Below, in pieces: positions 43,244 to 52,631 of a stretch of 64,000 bases of DNA (position 1 is the first letter of the stretch; every line of letters begins with the position of its first letter). Origin of the DNA: CAVSWN01 sp963770995. Lineage in GTDB: Bacteria; Acidobacteriota; Vicinamibacteria; Vicinamibacterales; CAVVIG01. The notes below the pieces were generated by a model that made no database searches, had not been told where the DNA came from, and saw only the letters and a list, made by a program, of their open reading frames with translations. The DNA lies in the NCBI GenBank assembly GCA_963770995.1, contig CAVYRS010000001.1:3968001-4032000 (forward strand). The letters run 5' to 3'. A program made the translations under genes and the position numbers.

Positions 43244-44238
43244 GCGTGGCGAGCAGCTTGGGTTGCAAGGCGGTCCCGACTACCCAACCACCTGAGACCA
43301 ATCGCTGTCCGGCTTGTGGAAGCCGTGTGTTCCGGTCCCGCTATCCCGATGTCACTGGAAACATCCAGGAGTGTCGGGATTGCGGCCATGGATTCCTTCT
43401 GCATGCTGATGCGGTACGTGGAGCCAACGCTGAGGCCTTTGGCAACGGCGGATTGTTTTCGGACGCCGAGGTCGCCGTCTACCGGCGATGGGCGCGCGAA
43501 CGTCTGAAGGTGCTGACTCGGCACCTGCCGCCAGAGGGGAAGCGCGTGCTCGAGATTGGTCCCGGCGGCGGCGAGTTCCTGTACGAGGCGGCGCGTGCGG
43601 GCTACTCGATCGACGCGCTCGATCGCTATGACAATATTCTGCCCACGAATCGGCCGAAGAAGTTTCGATTCATCGATGGAGACGCAGAATCGTTTCGGGG
43701 CCACGGCGACTATGACGCCGTGGTTGCGTTTCATGTCCTGGAGCACTTCCACGATCCGCGCGCGGTGATCCTCCGCTTCATGTCGGCGGTTCGATGTGGT
43801 GGCTTCCTCTTCTTCGAGGTGCCGAACTACTCGTCCACAGTGAGATTGATCGAAGGGCACCGGTGGAACTGTTTTCTGCCCTACCACGTTCAACATTTCA
43901 CGCCGAAGAGCCTGAGGCGGCTGTGCGAGCAGGATGGGTTGCGCTGCACGTCAATCAGCACCTGCGGCGCCGGCGGCCTCGAGGAGCTTGCCGCCGTCAT
44001 GGTCGCGTACGGCGTCGCGGCGATGTTCAGACGCCCTGGAGCCGGCGAGCGCCTCGGCCGCGACGGCGTGGCACAGCCGCTTGCCGATGTCCCGCGGAGG
44101 CACCTGCGGTCCGTCGGACGGCGATTGTATTGGACCGCCGTGCAGGCCGCGCGCTGGCCGCTTATGCCGCTGAGTGCGATCGAGCGGAGGGTGCTGCGCG
44201 GTTCGAATCTGCGGCTTGTAGCCCGGTGCCCCGTATGA
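43240..44238 (+). CDS. Zinc-ribbon class I SAM methyltransferase
   Basis: A 332-residue protein. The N-terminal zinc ribbon has CPACGS and CRDCGHGFLL. It is followed by a class I methyltransferase: VLEIGPGGGEFLYEAARAG (motif I), ALDRYD, DYDAVVAFHVLEHFHDP (motif II), GGFLFFEVPN. This is the methyltransferase 11/23 type common in glycan clusters, with an N-terminal C-x2-C zinc site as in sugar C- or O-methyltransferases. GTG 43240 overlaps the polymerase stop (GTGA); ATGA joins it to wzm. Confidence 0.85.
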   Translation: MSVASSLGCKAVPTTQPPETNRCPACGSRVFRSRYPDVTGNIQECRDCGHGFLLHADAVRGANAEAFGNGGLFSDAEVAVYRRWARERLKVLTRHLPPEGKRVLEIGPGGGEFLYEAARAGYSIDALDRYDNILPTNRPKKFRFIDGDAESFRGHGDYDAVVAFHVLEHFHDPRAVILRFMSAVRCGGFLFFEVPNYSSTVRLIEGHRWNCFLPYHVQHFTPKSLRRLCEQDGLRCTSISTCGAGGLEELAAVMVAYGVAAMFRRPGAGERLGRDGVAQPLADVPRRHLRSVGRRLYWTAVQAARWPLMPLSAIERRVLRGSNLRLVARCPV

Positions 44239-45104
44239 TTGCCCCTTCGTCGACCGTCGCCGGCCAGGCCGACTTGCTTGGCGGTCTCCCGGTCCGCCGG
44301 ATCGAGCCGCCCCACGCGCTCGTGCCGCTCGATCTGAGCGAGCTCTGGGAGCACCGGGAACTCCTCTACTTCCTGTTCTGGCGCGAAGTGAAGGTGCGAT
44401 ACAAGCAAACGGCGCTCGGCGTCGTGTGGGCGCTCATACAGCCGTTCTTTACGATGGTGGTCTTCACGGTTGTGTTCAGCCGATTCGGGCGCGTCCCCTC
44501 GGACGGTCTGCCGTACCCGGTTTTCGCGTTTTCGGCTCTTTTGCCCTGGCAGCTATTTGCCTTCGCGCTGACCGAATCGAGCAACTCGGTCGTCGCCAAT
44601 CAGCGCCTGATCACGAAGGTCTACTTTCCTCGATTGATCATCCCGTTGGCCGCGGTGCTGGTGGGGCTTGCCGACTTCGCCGTCGGCTTCAGCCTGCTCG
44701 TTGCGATAATGGCTTACTACGGGACGATGCCGGGCGCCGCCGTCCTGACGCTGCCGATCTGGACGCTGCTTACGGTGACCACCGCGTTGGCAGTCGGTCT
44801 CTGGCTGTCGGCGCTGAACGTTCGGTACCGCGACGTGCGGTATACCGTGCCGTTCGTGGCCCAAATCTGGATGTTCGCCACGCCCGTTGCGTATCCGCTC
44901 TCGGTCGTGCCCGAGTCCTGGCGGCCGCTCTACGCCCTCAATCCGATGGTGGGTGTCATCGAGGGCTTCAGGTGGGCTCTGCTCGGAAACGGACCAGCGC
45001 CGGGACTGGCGGTCGCGATTTCCACGGTCGTCGTTCTCGTGATTCTCGTGAGCGGACTCTTCTACTTCCGCCGCACCGAGCTCACCTTCGCCGACATCGT
45101 CTGA
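44235..45104 (+). CDS. wzm: Polysaccharide ABC transporter permease (Wzm)
   Basis: A 290-residue ABC-2 permease with six membrane helices. An amphipathic N-terminal segment (LYFLFWREVKVRYKQTALG) with the WALIQPFFTM signature is followed by the usual spans, ending with VVPESWRPLYALNPMVGVIEGFRW before the last two helices. With the following Wzt it would export lipid-linked glycan, so this is a second, intact copy of the exporter seen at 5-6.7 kb. The ATGA start overlap and the TGATG junction with wzt show tight coupling. Confidence 0.92.
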   Translation: MIAPSSTVAGQADLLGGLPVRRIEPPHALVPLDLSELWEHRELLYFLFWREVKVRYKQTALGVVWALIQPFFTMVVFTVVFSRFGRVPSDGLPYPVFAFSALLPWQLFAFALTESSNSVVANQRLITKVYFPRLIIPLAAVLVGLADFAVGFSLLVAIMAYYGTMPGAAVLTLPIWTLLTVTTALAVGLWLSALNVRYRDVRYTVPFVAQIWMFATPVAYPLSVVPESWRPLYALNPMVGVIEGFRWALLGNGPAPGLAVAISTVVVLVILVSGLFYFRRTELTFADIV

Positions 45105-46336
45105 TGAGCCTCGTCATTCGCGCGCACGATCTCGGTAAGCAGTACCGAATCGGCACGCGTGAACGGTACGGCTCGTTTCGGGATTCGGTCGCGAAGGTCC
45201 TCGCCACGCCGCTCTTCGCCGGATCCTCGCGTGCCTCGAGCAAGCCCGAAACGATCTGGGCGCTCAGGCATGCGTCGTTCGAGGTGCGTGACGGCGAGAT
45301 CCTGGGCATTATCGGGCGCAACGGGTCGGGCAAGAGTACGCTTCTGAAGATTCTGTCGCGAATCACCGCGCCGACCACCGGTCGCGTCGACATCGCGGGT
45401 CGGGTTGGATCGCTGCTCGAGGTCGGAACCGGGTTTCATCCGGAGCTGACCGGCCGCGAGAACGTGATCGTGAACGGGGCCATCCTGGGCATGAAGCGCC
45501 GGGAGATCGACCGCAAGTTCGACGAGATCGTCGCGTTTGCGGGCGTGGAGTCGTTCATTGATACCCCCGTGAAGCATTACTCGAGCGGCATGCAGATGCG
45601 TCTGGCGTTCGCAGTCGCGGCGCACCTCCAACCAAACATCCTTCTCGTGGATGAAGTGCTGGCGGTGGGCGATGCGGAGTTTCAGCGCCGGTGTCTGAGC
45701 AAGATGCGGGACGTGAGTCTCGACGGCCGCACCGTCATCCTGGTCAGCCACCAGCTGAATCAGATCCGCCGTTTATGCCGAACGGCGCTCTGGCTCGACG
45801 CCGGTCGGATCCAATACCTGGGTCCCGTCGGCGAGACCATTAGACGCTACGAGCACGCGGTCGCGGCCTCCGGCGAAACGCCGGGCGCCGGTCTGCGTTT
45901 TACGCGATGGGAACTGGCAGACGGCGGACATACGCTGCAGCAGACGGACCGACCGTTCACGATTCGCACTTACCTCCGACTGGCCGAACCGGTCGTCTCG
46001 GGCCACTACGGTATTGCCCTTCTCAATGATCGGGATGCTGTCGTCGCAGGCTGGGCGTTCGAGCCCGTCCGGTTCGAGCCGGGCTGCTTCATCCTGGATC
46101 TCAGGCTTCCTCAGCTCCCGCTCCAGCCCGGAAGCTATCGCGTCATGTTCGCGCTCTTCAACGGGGGCAGCAACCTGACCGGGGGCGCTCTGGTGGAGAA
46201 CTGGATTGCGAATCCCCTGTTGACGCTCGACGTGCCGCCCGTCGCTCACGCGCAGGATGCGTGGGCGGGCGTCCTCAACGTGCCGGCGACGTTCGAAGCG
46301 CGTCAGGTGGGAATGCCTGCGCTCGAGTCCCGCTAG
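45104..46336 (+). CDS. wzt: Polysaccharide ABC transporter ATPase with C-terminal glycan-binding domain (Wzt)
   Basis: A 410-residue protein. Residues 1-250 form the ATPase: IIGRNGSGKST (Walker A, near residue 73), VGTGFHPELTGREN, HYSSGMQMRLAFAVA (signature), ILLVDEVLAVGD (Walker B), LVSHQLNQI. From about residue 270 there is a beta-sandwich (FTRWELADGGHTLQQTDRPF, LDLRLPQLPLQPGSYRVMFAL) like the Wzt C-domain that recognises the modified non-reducing end of the O-antigen. The permease TGA and this ATG share one base. Confidence 0.92.
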   Translation: MSLVIRAHDLGKQYRIGTRERYGSFRDSVAKVLATPLFAGSSRASSKPETIWALRHASFEVRDGEILGIIGRNGSGKSTLLKILSRITAPTTGRVDIAGRVGSLLEVGTGFHPELTGRENVIVNGAILGMKRREIDRKFDEIVAFAGVESFIDTPVKHYSSGMQMRLAFAVAAHLQPNILLVDEVLAVGDAEFQRRCLSKMRDVSLDGRTVILVSHQLNQIRRLCRTALWLDAGRIQYLGPVGETIRRYEHAVAASGETPGAGLRFTRWELADGGHTLQQTDRPFTIRTYLRLAEPVVSGHYGIALLNDRDAVVAGWAFEPVRFEPGCFILDLRLPQLPLQPGSYRVMFALFNGGSNLTGGALVENWIANPLLTLDVPPVAHAQDAWAGVLNVPATFEARQVGMPALESR

Positions 46337-46392
46337 AGTTGCCATGTGCCTCCGACTCGCCTCGACTGCACGTTGCTGCCGGTTATCGCCAC

Positions 46393-47382
46393 ATGCACCG
46401 ACAGATGTCTAATACGTCCCACTTGGCCATTTCAGTTGTCATTGCCACACTGAATCGGGGGCGTGACCTCTGTCAGACGCTCAAGTATTTTCTGGAGCGG
46501 GAGGATTTTCAGTCGTTCGAAGTAATCGTTATCGATCAGAGTGACTCCATCGATGATGAGACCAGACTTTTTCTGGACCAGCATCACAGGCGGATGACGT
46601 ATCTTCATCGCCAGCAGAAAGGATTGGCAGTATCGCGAAACTTCGGACTCTCGTTAAGCACCGGAAACATCGTCGTGTTTGTTGACGACGATGTAGAGCC
46701 CCGGCCCGGATTTCTCCAGGCGCACTGTGACGCGTATCGTCATCCTCAAGTGTGGGGCGCAACTGGGCCTGTGTTATCGCCGGAGGATCCTGCTGGTGAA
46801 TCCGGAATTGATCTCTCCAGCCGTTACGGTGGGGCGCAGACCGGTGACGTATCCGAACCGAAAGCGGGCGGGTTGACGGTGCTGGACTGGCTCGTCGGCT
46901 GCAATATGTCGTTCCGCCGCGATGTGCTCTTAAAGCTCGGTGGGTTCGATCACCGATACGAAATCCATTGCGATGATTCGGATATGTCGCATCGAGTAAA
47001 GGCCGCCGGAGGACTGCTTGTGTTTCACCCGAAAGCCGCGCTGGTTCATTTCCAGAATCCCGCGGGAGGGACACGAGACGGACGAACGACTCCGGTACGT
47101 TCAGCAGCATACTCGCGCACCTACACCCGAAGCCTCGTGTACTTTTCTTGGCGGATCGGGGAAAACCCTCTACGCCCAACGGTGTGCTGGCGGTTGACTC
47201 GGCGAGTCGTGCTGAATCGAACTGTGCTGAAAGAGGGTCGAACCCTGCGAACGTCGGTCGCGTTCATGTGCGGCTTCGTAGATGCATTCCGCTGCCGTAA
47301 TCGTCCGTTGCTCTGGCAAGCTGAGGGATGCTCCACGACCCCCGGTGCTTATTCGATGGCTGACGTGGATGTCTCCCAATGA
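46393..47382 (+). CDS. Glycosyltransferase family 2 in a GC-poor island
   Basis: A 329-residue GT2 enzyme: ISVVIATLNRGRDL, VFVDDDVEP (DXD), VGCNMSFRRDVLLKLGGFD and HCDDSDMSHR for the acceptor acid. Its GC is visibly lower, about 43-55% over successive 60-base lines against about 65-70% in its neighbours, and it is the first gene of this stretch without a start overlap (57-base gap). A recent transfer or a swapped cargo gene is likely. ATG 46393 or 46405 are both plausible; the first is used. ATGA joins it to the FkbM gene. Confidence 0.85.
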   Translation: MHRQMSNTSHLAISVVIATLNRGRDLCQTLKYFLEREDFQSFEVIVIDQSDSIDDETRLFLDQHHRRMTYLHRQQKGLAVSRNFGLSLSTGNIVVFVDDDVEPRPGFLQAHCDAYRHPQVWGATGPVLSPEDPAGESGIDLSSRYGGAQTGDVSEPKAGGLTVLDWLVGCNMSFRRDVLLKLGGFDHRYEIHCDDSDMSHRVKAAGGLLVFHPKAALVHFQNPAGGTRDGRTTPVRSAAYSRTYTRSLVYFSWRIGENPLRPTVCWRLTRRVVLNRTVLKEGRTLRTSVAFMCGFVDAFRCRNRPLLWQAEGCSTTPGAYSMADVDVSQ

Positions 47383-48137
47383 CGCACGTCAAGGCACGAG
47401 TCCGTGAGCTGCTACGCCGGTACGATCGACGGGTCATCTACCTGCCGCCGGGCACCGTGACCGGCGCCGATCTCGCGCACGATCTCGCCGCGCTCCTTCC
47501 ACACGACGGCCCGGTCTGCCTGGACGTCGGCGCCAACGAAGGCCAGACGATCGCGCTGCTTCAGCGGACGCTGACCAATCCGCGGATTCAGGCGTTCGAG
47601 CCGTCGGCGAAGACATTCCGGTCGCTCGAGTCGAAAGCCGGCTCGTTCGCGCCCGGAGTGTCGCTTTACAACTTCGCGTTCGGCGATCGCGAATGCAGCC
47701 GCGAGCTCATTCGCTACTCGACCTCTGAACTGAGCTCGTTTCTCGCGCTCGACGCCGACCACGAAAACCGCTTTCGCGACGTGCCGGTGGAAAGCCGCGA
47801 GATGGTCCGCGTGAGAACCGTGGACGGGTTTGCCGCCGAGGAGCGCCTTGCCGTCATCGATCTGCTGAAGGTCGACACGCAGGGAACCGACCTGCTGGTA
47901 CTGCGCGGGGCGGCGACATCGCTCTCGTCGGGGCTCGTCCGCCACGTTCTGGTCGAGCTCAACTTCGTGCGGATGTACGAAGGGCAGAACGACGCGCTCG
48001 ACCTCCTCCACTTCCTGAAGCAACGCGGCCTTCACCTCGTCGATCTCTACGAGAAGATGTATCACGCGAGCACGCTGGCTTGGTGCACGGCGCTGTTCGC
48101 ACGCCGGGACGCGGCGTCGTCGGCCCGCACCGTCTGA
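47379..48137 (+). CDS. FkbM-family methyltransferase, copy 1
   Basis: A 252-residue SAM-dependent methyltransferase of the FkbM type, which O-methylates sugars or polyketides. Motif I is VCLDVGANEGQTIALLQRT, then AFEPSAKTFRSLE, TVDGFA, and the diagnostic VIDLLKVDTQGTDLLVLRGA, with ELNFVRMYEGQND near the end. Methylation of a terminal sugar can stop chain growth in ABC-exported glycans, which fits a neighbouring Wzt with a binding domain. ATGA overlap with the GC-poor GT2, but GC returns to normal here. Confidence 0.88.
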   Translation: MTHVKARVRELLRRYDRRVIYLPPGTVTGADLAHDLAALLPHDGPVCLDVGANEGQTIALLQRTLTNPRIQAFEPSAKTFRSLESKAGSFAPGVSLYNFAFGDRECSRELIRYSTSELSSFLALDADHENRFRDVPVESREMVRVRTVDGFAAEERLAVIDLLKVDTQGTDLLVLRGAATSLSSGLVRHVLVELNFVRMYEGQNDALDLLHFLKQRGLHLVDLYEKMYHASTLAWCTALFARRDAASSARTV

Positions 48138-48142
48138 CCCCG

Positions 48143-49087
48143 ATGCGCGTCTCAGCCATCATCCCAACCTTCAACCGGCCCGCTGCTCTGAGGCGGACGC
48201 TCGAGACGGTCTTCGCATTGCGTCCGCCGCCAGACGAGCTGTTCGTCATCGACCAATCTGATTGTCCGGACCAGGAGCTCGAGGCGTTACTTCGCCGCGC
48301 ACCGGTAGGGTTGCGCGCGTACTACGTGCGCCAGCGCCCGCCGGACGCACAAACGGCGCGCAATCAGGCGGCCCGTGCATCCACCGGAGACATTCTGCTG
48401 TTCCTCGACGACGACATCCTGTTGGAGCCGGACCTGATCGCGGCGCACATGAAGAACTACAGCGACCCGACGATCGGCGCTGTCGGCGGCTTCTATCTCG
48501 AGCCGGGCGAGGAGCCGACGGAGCGGATGCCGTCGCACTACTTTCGCAAGCACACCGGCTGGATCTATTTTCCTCACGGCCACGTCGCCCGCATGGACAC
48601 GGGCCTGTTCCCGTCATGCAACGGTTCCATCCGGCGCGAGATTCTGCTTCGCGCCGGCGGCTTCGACGAGAACTACATTCGCACGCAGCTTGACGACACC
48701 GATCTCTCGTGCCGGCTGCGCCAGATGGGCGTACGGATCGTGCACGACCCCGAGGCGCGCGCCTTTCACTTGAAGGAACCGGCTGGCGGGCGGCGGCCTG
48801 GCGGCGTCAACGAGTTCGTCATCGCCGATTCGGCCACCTGGCAGATCTGGTGGTACTTCTTCTGGACCAACTTCGGCGTCCGCGGCTGGCGCGACATCGC
48901 CTTTCGCTTTCGAGGGTGCGTCATCCGGCGCGTCAACCTGGTGCGTCCGTGGCAGCTCGCCGCGGCGCTCTTTCATTTCGTCCGCGGCGCCGTCCGAGCC
49001 CGCGCGGCGGTTCGCAGCGGCCGCATCCTGCCGCTTCGCGTCCTTTCGGCCGACGTTCCCACCAATCGAACCGCGTGCGCGTCCTGA
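48143..49087 (+). CDS. Glycosyltransferase family 2
   Basis: A 314-residue GT2 enzyme with VSAIIPTFNRPAAL, LFLDDDILLEPDL (DXD), SIRREILLRAGGFDENY and LDDTDLSCR (acceptor acid). A basic C-terminal tail (VRARAAVRSGRIL) may contact the membrane. ATG 48143 follows the previous stop by five bases. The 3' end overlaps the next gene's GTG start by 13 bases. It is a paralogue of the GC-poor GT2 at 46393, sharing the FVIDQSD pattern. Confidence 0.88.
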   Translation: MRVSAIIPTFNRPAALRRTLETVFALRPPPDELFVIDQSDCPDQELEALLRRAPVGLRAYYVRQRPPDAQTARNQAARASTGDILLFLDDDILLEPDLIAAHMKNYSDPTIGAVGGFYLEPGEEPTERMPSHYFRKHTGWIYFPHGHVARMDTGLFPSCNGSIRREILLRAGGFDENYIRTQLDDTDLSCRLRQMGVRIVHDPEARAFHLKEPAGGRRPGGVNEFVIADSATWQIWWYFFWTNFGVRGWRDIAFRFRGCVIRRVNLVRPWQLAAALFHFVRGAVRARAAVRSGRILPLRVLSADVPTNRTACAS

Positions 49088-50451
49088 TGATCACGATCGG
49101 CTACCCGCCGACCGAGGTCGGGGGGACCGAGGTGTATGTTGCAGGGCTGGTGGAGGCGCTTCGAGCGCACGGCTGCGCGTCCGAAGTGGCGCACATCGCC
49201 GAAACGCCGTCCGGCGAGGATATCGCGGTGCAGTCGGAGGTGCGCGGCTCCACGCTCGTCCATCGCATCGTCGTGCCGCGCTCACGGTTCCATCTGGAAA
49301 CCGTGGTGTTCGACGAGGCGCTCAGAGACCGGATAATCGCTGTTTTCCGGAGGCTCATCCACGATCGGCGTCCCGACGTCATTCACCTGCACCCGCTGCA
49401 GCTCGGCCTCGAGGCCTACTTGCTTGACGCACTGAGATCCGACGGCCGGACACTCGTGCTCACGTATCACTCGTCCACGACGAGCTGTGCGCGCGGAGAT
49501 CTCGTACGATTCGGGCGCAGCGCCTGCGACGGCGTGATTCGCCAGATCGCCTGCACCGAGTGTCTGATGCACGCTCGCGGCGTTCCGCGGCCGCTTGCGG
49601 CGGGGCTGGCGCGCCTTCCGCTCACGTGGCATCGGGCAGGCTATCAGAGGACGCAGACCGGCGCGCTGAAGAAGCTCAGAGCGCTCTGTTCCTTCGCGCT
49701 GGTGGTAGAGGCGCGCCGTACCTGCTGGGCCCGCGCTATATCGGCCTCGGACCGCGTGATTGCTGTCTGCGACTGGGTGAAGGCCTTGTGCCTTTCGAAC
49801 GGCGTTCCGGCCCGCAAGCTCGTGCTCTCGAGGCACGGCCACAGATTCCGGACGGCGCGCGCGGCGTTCGCGCCGTCGGGAGCGGTCCGCTTCGGATACC
49901 TCGGCAGGCTCAGCCCCGAGAAAGGCGTGCATGTCCTCCTCGAGGCCGTCGCGGACATCAGCCGCAATGTCCGCTTCGAGATCGAATTCGTGAGCGCGAC
50001 GCTTGACTCCGGCACTCCCGCCCCCGACGAGCAGCGCGTGATTCAACAGCTCCGTGCTGCCGCGGCCGGCGATGATCGCTTGCGGCTCCGCGGCGCGGTC
50101 GCGGACGATCGACTGACTGCGACGATCGCCACCTGGGACGCGATGATCGTGCCGTCGTTGTGGTTCGAGTCCGGTCCGCAGGTGGTCTACGAGGCGTTCG
50201 CCGCGGCCACGCCAATCATCGGGAGCCGCCGCGGTGGGATAGCGGAGCTCGTTTCGGAGGGAGAGACCGGCTTTCTCTTCGAGCCGGGCCAGGCTCACTC
50301 GCTCGCCACGCTGCTCCGACGTTTTGCAGTCGATCCAGCGCCGCTGCGAGCGCTGCGATCGCGGATTCCACCCGTGCGAACCACAGCCGACGTCGCGGCA
50401 GACATGATCGACGTCTACCGCAGCCTCGTGAAGGCGCATGTCGCCGTCTGA
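49075..50451 (+). CDS. GT4-family glycosyltransferase
   Basis: A 458-residue GT-B enzyme. The N-terminal opening is MITIGYPPTEVGGTEVYVAGL, the donor-side glycine loop of GT4. The C-terminal domain has FGYLGRLSPEKGVHVLLEAV and the E-x7-E motif ESGPQVVYE (near residue 364), then AATPIIGSRRGGI. A cysteine-rich middle (SCARGD, ACDG, IACTECL) may bind metal, as in related GT4 proteins. GTG 49075 and ATG 49087 are both in frame; the GTG adds VRVL, which completes the first strand. Confidence 0.88.
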   Translation: MRVLMITIGYPPTEVGGTEVYVAGLVEALRAHGCASEVAHIAETPSGEDIAVQSEVRGSTLVHRIVVPRSRFHLETVVFDEALRDRIIAVFRRLIHDRRPDVIHLHPLQLGLEAYLLDALRSDGRTLVLTYHSSTTSCARGDLVRFGRSACDGVIRQIACTECLMHARGVPRPLAAGLARLPLTWHRAGYQRTQTGALKKLRALCSFALVVEARRTCWARAISASDRVIAVCDWVKALCLSNGVPARKLVLSRHGHRFRTARAAFAPSGAVRFGYLGRLSPEKGVHVLLEAVADISRNVRFEIEFVSATLDSGTPAPDEQRVIQQLRAAAAGDDRLRLRGAVADDRLTATIATWDAMIVPSLWFESGPQVVYEAFAAATPIIGSRRGGIAELVSEGETGFLFEPGQAHSLATLLRRFAVDPAPLRALRSRIPPVRTTADVAADMIDVYRSLVKAHVAV

Positions 50452-51814
50452 CGGGCGCCGCGGCGACGATGTCGACGTCGCCATCGTCACGCCGACCTAT
50501 ATTTCGTCCAATCCGCGTGTCGTCAAGGAAGCCGATGCGCTCGCTGCCCTTGGTCTTCGCGTGTGCGTCGTCTTCTCGCAGGGGCCGATGGAGTGGGCTC
50601 GCGCGGACGACGATATCGTTGCCGCCGCTTCGGACTGGCGAGCGGTTCCCGTCAAGTGGTCGAACTCCGTCCCGGCGGAGCGCGGCACGTACTTGCGATC
50701 GACGTTTCGATTCCACGCGGCCCGAAGGCTTTCCCTTACCAGATGGGAGCCGCTCTCGCTCGCGGTTCGCGCGGCATGCCGGACCTATCCTGAACTGGCT
50801 CGCGCGGCCGCTGCGGTTTCCGCACGGTTGTACATCGGCCACTACCCGGAAGGTCTCGCGGCGGCGGCAGCGGCAGCCAAGCGGCGAAACGCATCGTTTG
50901 CGTACGACGTCGAGGACCTCCACACAGCGGAGGATCCGCCGACGGATGACGGACGTCGGCGAAGCCGCAGGGTCTTCCAGATCGAGCGGAGCTGGATCGG
51001 TCGCTGCGCCTATGTCTCGGCTGTGTCGGAGGGCATCGCGCAGGCGCTGGCTCGCACGTATCCGGGCGTCGCCCCCGTGGTGATCCACAACGTCTTCCCG
51101 TGGAAGGAGCGGCTGACGCTCGACGGCCAGGTCCGGGACCGCCAGGGGCCCGCGGCTTCCTTGTACTGGTACTCGCAGGTCATCGGCTTCGATCGCGGAC
51201 TGGAGGATGTCATCCGCGCGCTCGGCCACGTTCGCCGTCCATTTCAGCTCCATCTTCGAGGTTTTCACTCGGACGCTGTCGCTCGTCAGCTGCGTGCGCT
51301 GGCTGTGGACAACGGCGTCGCGGATCGCGTGTTCTTCCACCAGCGCGTGCCGCCCACCGAACTCCTCTCGCGGACCGTCGAGCACGACATCGGCCTCGCG
51401 CTCGAGCAGCCGGTATCTCTCAACAGAGAGCTGACGGTGACCAACAAGTTGTTCTTCTATCTGTTGGGCGGCTTGGCCGTCGTCGCGACTGCTACGCGGG
51501 GTCAGCAGGCGCTCCTGCAGCAGTTGCCGGGCGTCGCCGATCTCTATCCGCCCGGTGACTACCACGCGCTTGCGCGAGTACTGGAGCGGCTGTTGGCCGA
51601 TCCCTCCTCTCTCTCGAGCCGCAAGCAAGCGGCACTGGCCGCTGCGGCCGCACGCTGGAATTGGGAAAAAGAGCAAGCGACGCTCGTCGCGGCGGTTAAC
51701 GGCGTTCTAAAGCGCCCCCCCGAGGTCGGGCGAGCAACGCCGTCGGCGCCACCGCTTCGCGTGTGCACAACCCATCAGGAAGTCGGCGCGCGCGAACATG
51801 GCCGAGCTCGTTGA
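50438..51814 (+). CDS. GT4-like glycosyltransferase, atypical C-terminal motif
   Basis: A 458-residue GT-B-like protein: VAIVTPTYISSNPRVVKEADALA at the N-terminus, FAYDVEDLHTAE in the middle, and NRELTVTNKLFFYLLGGLAVV where E-x7-E would be. That variant, with Asn-Lys before the hydrophobic helix, occurs in several GT4 subfamilies. The C-terminus ends with a basic tail. It overlaps the genes on both sides (14 and 17 bases). Confidence 0.8.
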   Translation: MSPSDGRRGDDVDVAIVTPTYISSNPRVVKEADALAALGLRVCVVFSQGPMEWARADDDIVAAASDWRAVPVKWSNSVPAERGTYLRSTFRFHAARRLSLTRWEPLSLAVRAACRTYPELARAAAAVSARLYIGHYPEGLAAAAAAAKRRNASFAYDVEDLHTAEDPPTDDGRRRSRRVFQIERSWIGRCAYVSAVSEGIAQALARTYPGVAPVVIHNVFPWKERLTLDGQVRDRQGPAASLYWYSQVIGFDRGLEDVIRALGHVRRPFQLHLRGFHSDAVARQLRALAVDNGVADRVFFHQRVPPTELLSRTVEHDIGLALEQPVSLNRELTVTNKLFFYLLGGLAVVATATRGQQALLQQLPGVADLYPPGDYHALARVLERLLADPSSLSSRKQAALAAAAARWNWEKEQATLVAAVNGVLKRPPEVGRATPSAPPLRVCTTHQEVGAREHGRAR

Positions 51815-52631
51815 ACGTCTGCGAAGCTGGCGACATCAGTCGAGCCTTGCTGGCTTCGGGTCCTTGTGGCGCCTCCTTCGCCCGTGCTGGCGCGGAATGC
51901 TGTGGGTCGCCTCGGGTGGTCGGGGGTTCGTGCATACGATCAACGACTACGATCGATTTCGCATTGACGTCAGGCAGGCGCCCCACTCGGCCCCGATCAT
52001 CTGGGAGCCTGAACAGTACGCTTCGGTTATGGCACACGTACGTGAAGGCGCGCACGTCATCGATGTCGGCGCTTTCGTCGGCCTGTACGCGCTTGGCGCC
52101 GCCATTCGCGTAGGCAGTACGGGGCGCATTGTCGCTATTGAAGCGAGTCCGCGCTCGGCGCGCCGCTTACGGGCGAATGTTCGAGCGAACCGTTTTAACA
52201 ATGTCATTCACGTCGTGGAAGCCGTGTGCGCCGATCGGGTGGGCGACACTGTGGTTTTTTTTGCGAGCGAAGGTGGCGGCATGACTGACTCGGCGGTGGG
52301 TAGCGCCGGAGTTGCCACGACCCTCCGACTTCAGACAACAACCGTCGACAGTCTGGTCGCCGATCTATCCCTGCGCCCGAGCGTCATCAAGATTGACGTC
52401 GAGGGGTTTGAAGATCTGGTGCTTAAGGGCTGTGTCGAAACACTTCGTCGATTCCGTCCGGTCGTGTTCATGGAGTGTCATCCTGACATGTTGGCGAAGC
52501 GCGGTGTCGTGGTGGGAGAAGTGGTCAAGACACTCGCCGATTGCGGTCTGGGCTGCGACGATTCCCGGCTCAATGACGGGACACATCTTTCTTCTGGAGC
52601 AATGCTGACGTTTCGGCCAGTGCGAGCATGA
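51798..52631 (+). CDS. FkbM-family methyltransferase, copy 2
   Basis: A 277-residue SAM methyltransferase: HVIDVGAFVGLYALGAAIR (motif I), IVAIEASPRSARRLRANV, TVDSLVADL, and PSVIKIDVEGFEDLVLKG, the FkbM hallmark; then VVFMECHPDML. GC is a little lower here than in the flanking genes (about 57-60%). An overlapping ATGA leads to the next glycosyltransferase. It differs clearly from copy 1, so the two may methylate different positions. Confidence 0.88.
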   Translation: MAELVERLRSWRHQSSLAGFGSLWRLLRPCWRGMLWVASGGRGFVHTINDYDRFRIDVRQAPHSAPIIWEPEQYASVMAHVREGAHVIDVGAFVGLYALGAAIRVGSTGRIVAIEASPRSARRLRANVRANRFNNVIHVVEAVCADRVGDTVVFFASEGGGMTDSAVGSAGVATTLRLQTTTVDSLVADLSLRPSVIKIDVEGFEDLVLKGCVETLRRFRPVVFMECHPDMLAKRGVVVGEVVKTLADCGLGCDDSRLNDGTHLSSGAMLTFRPVRA

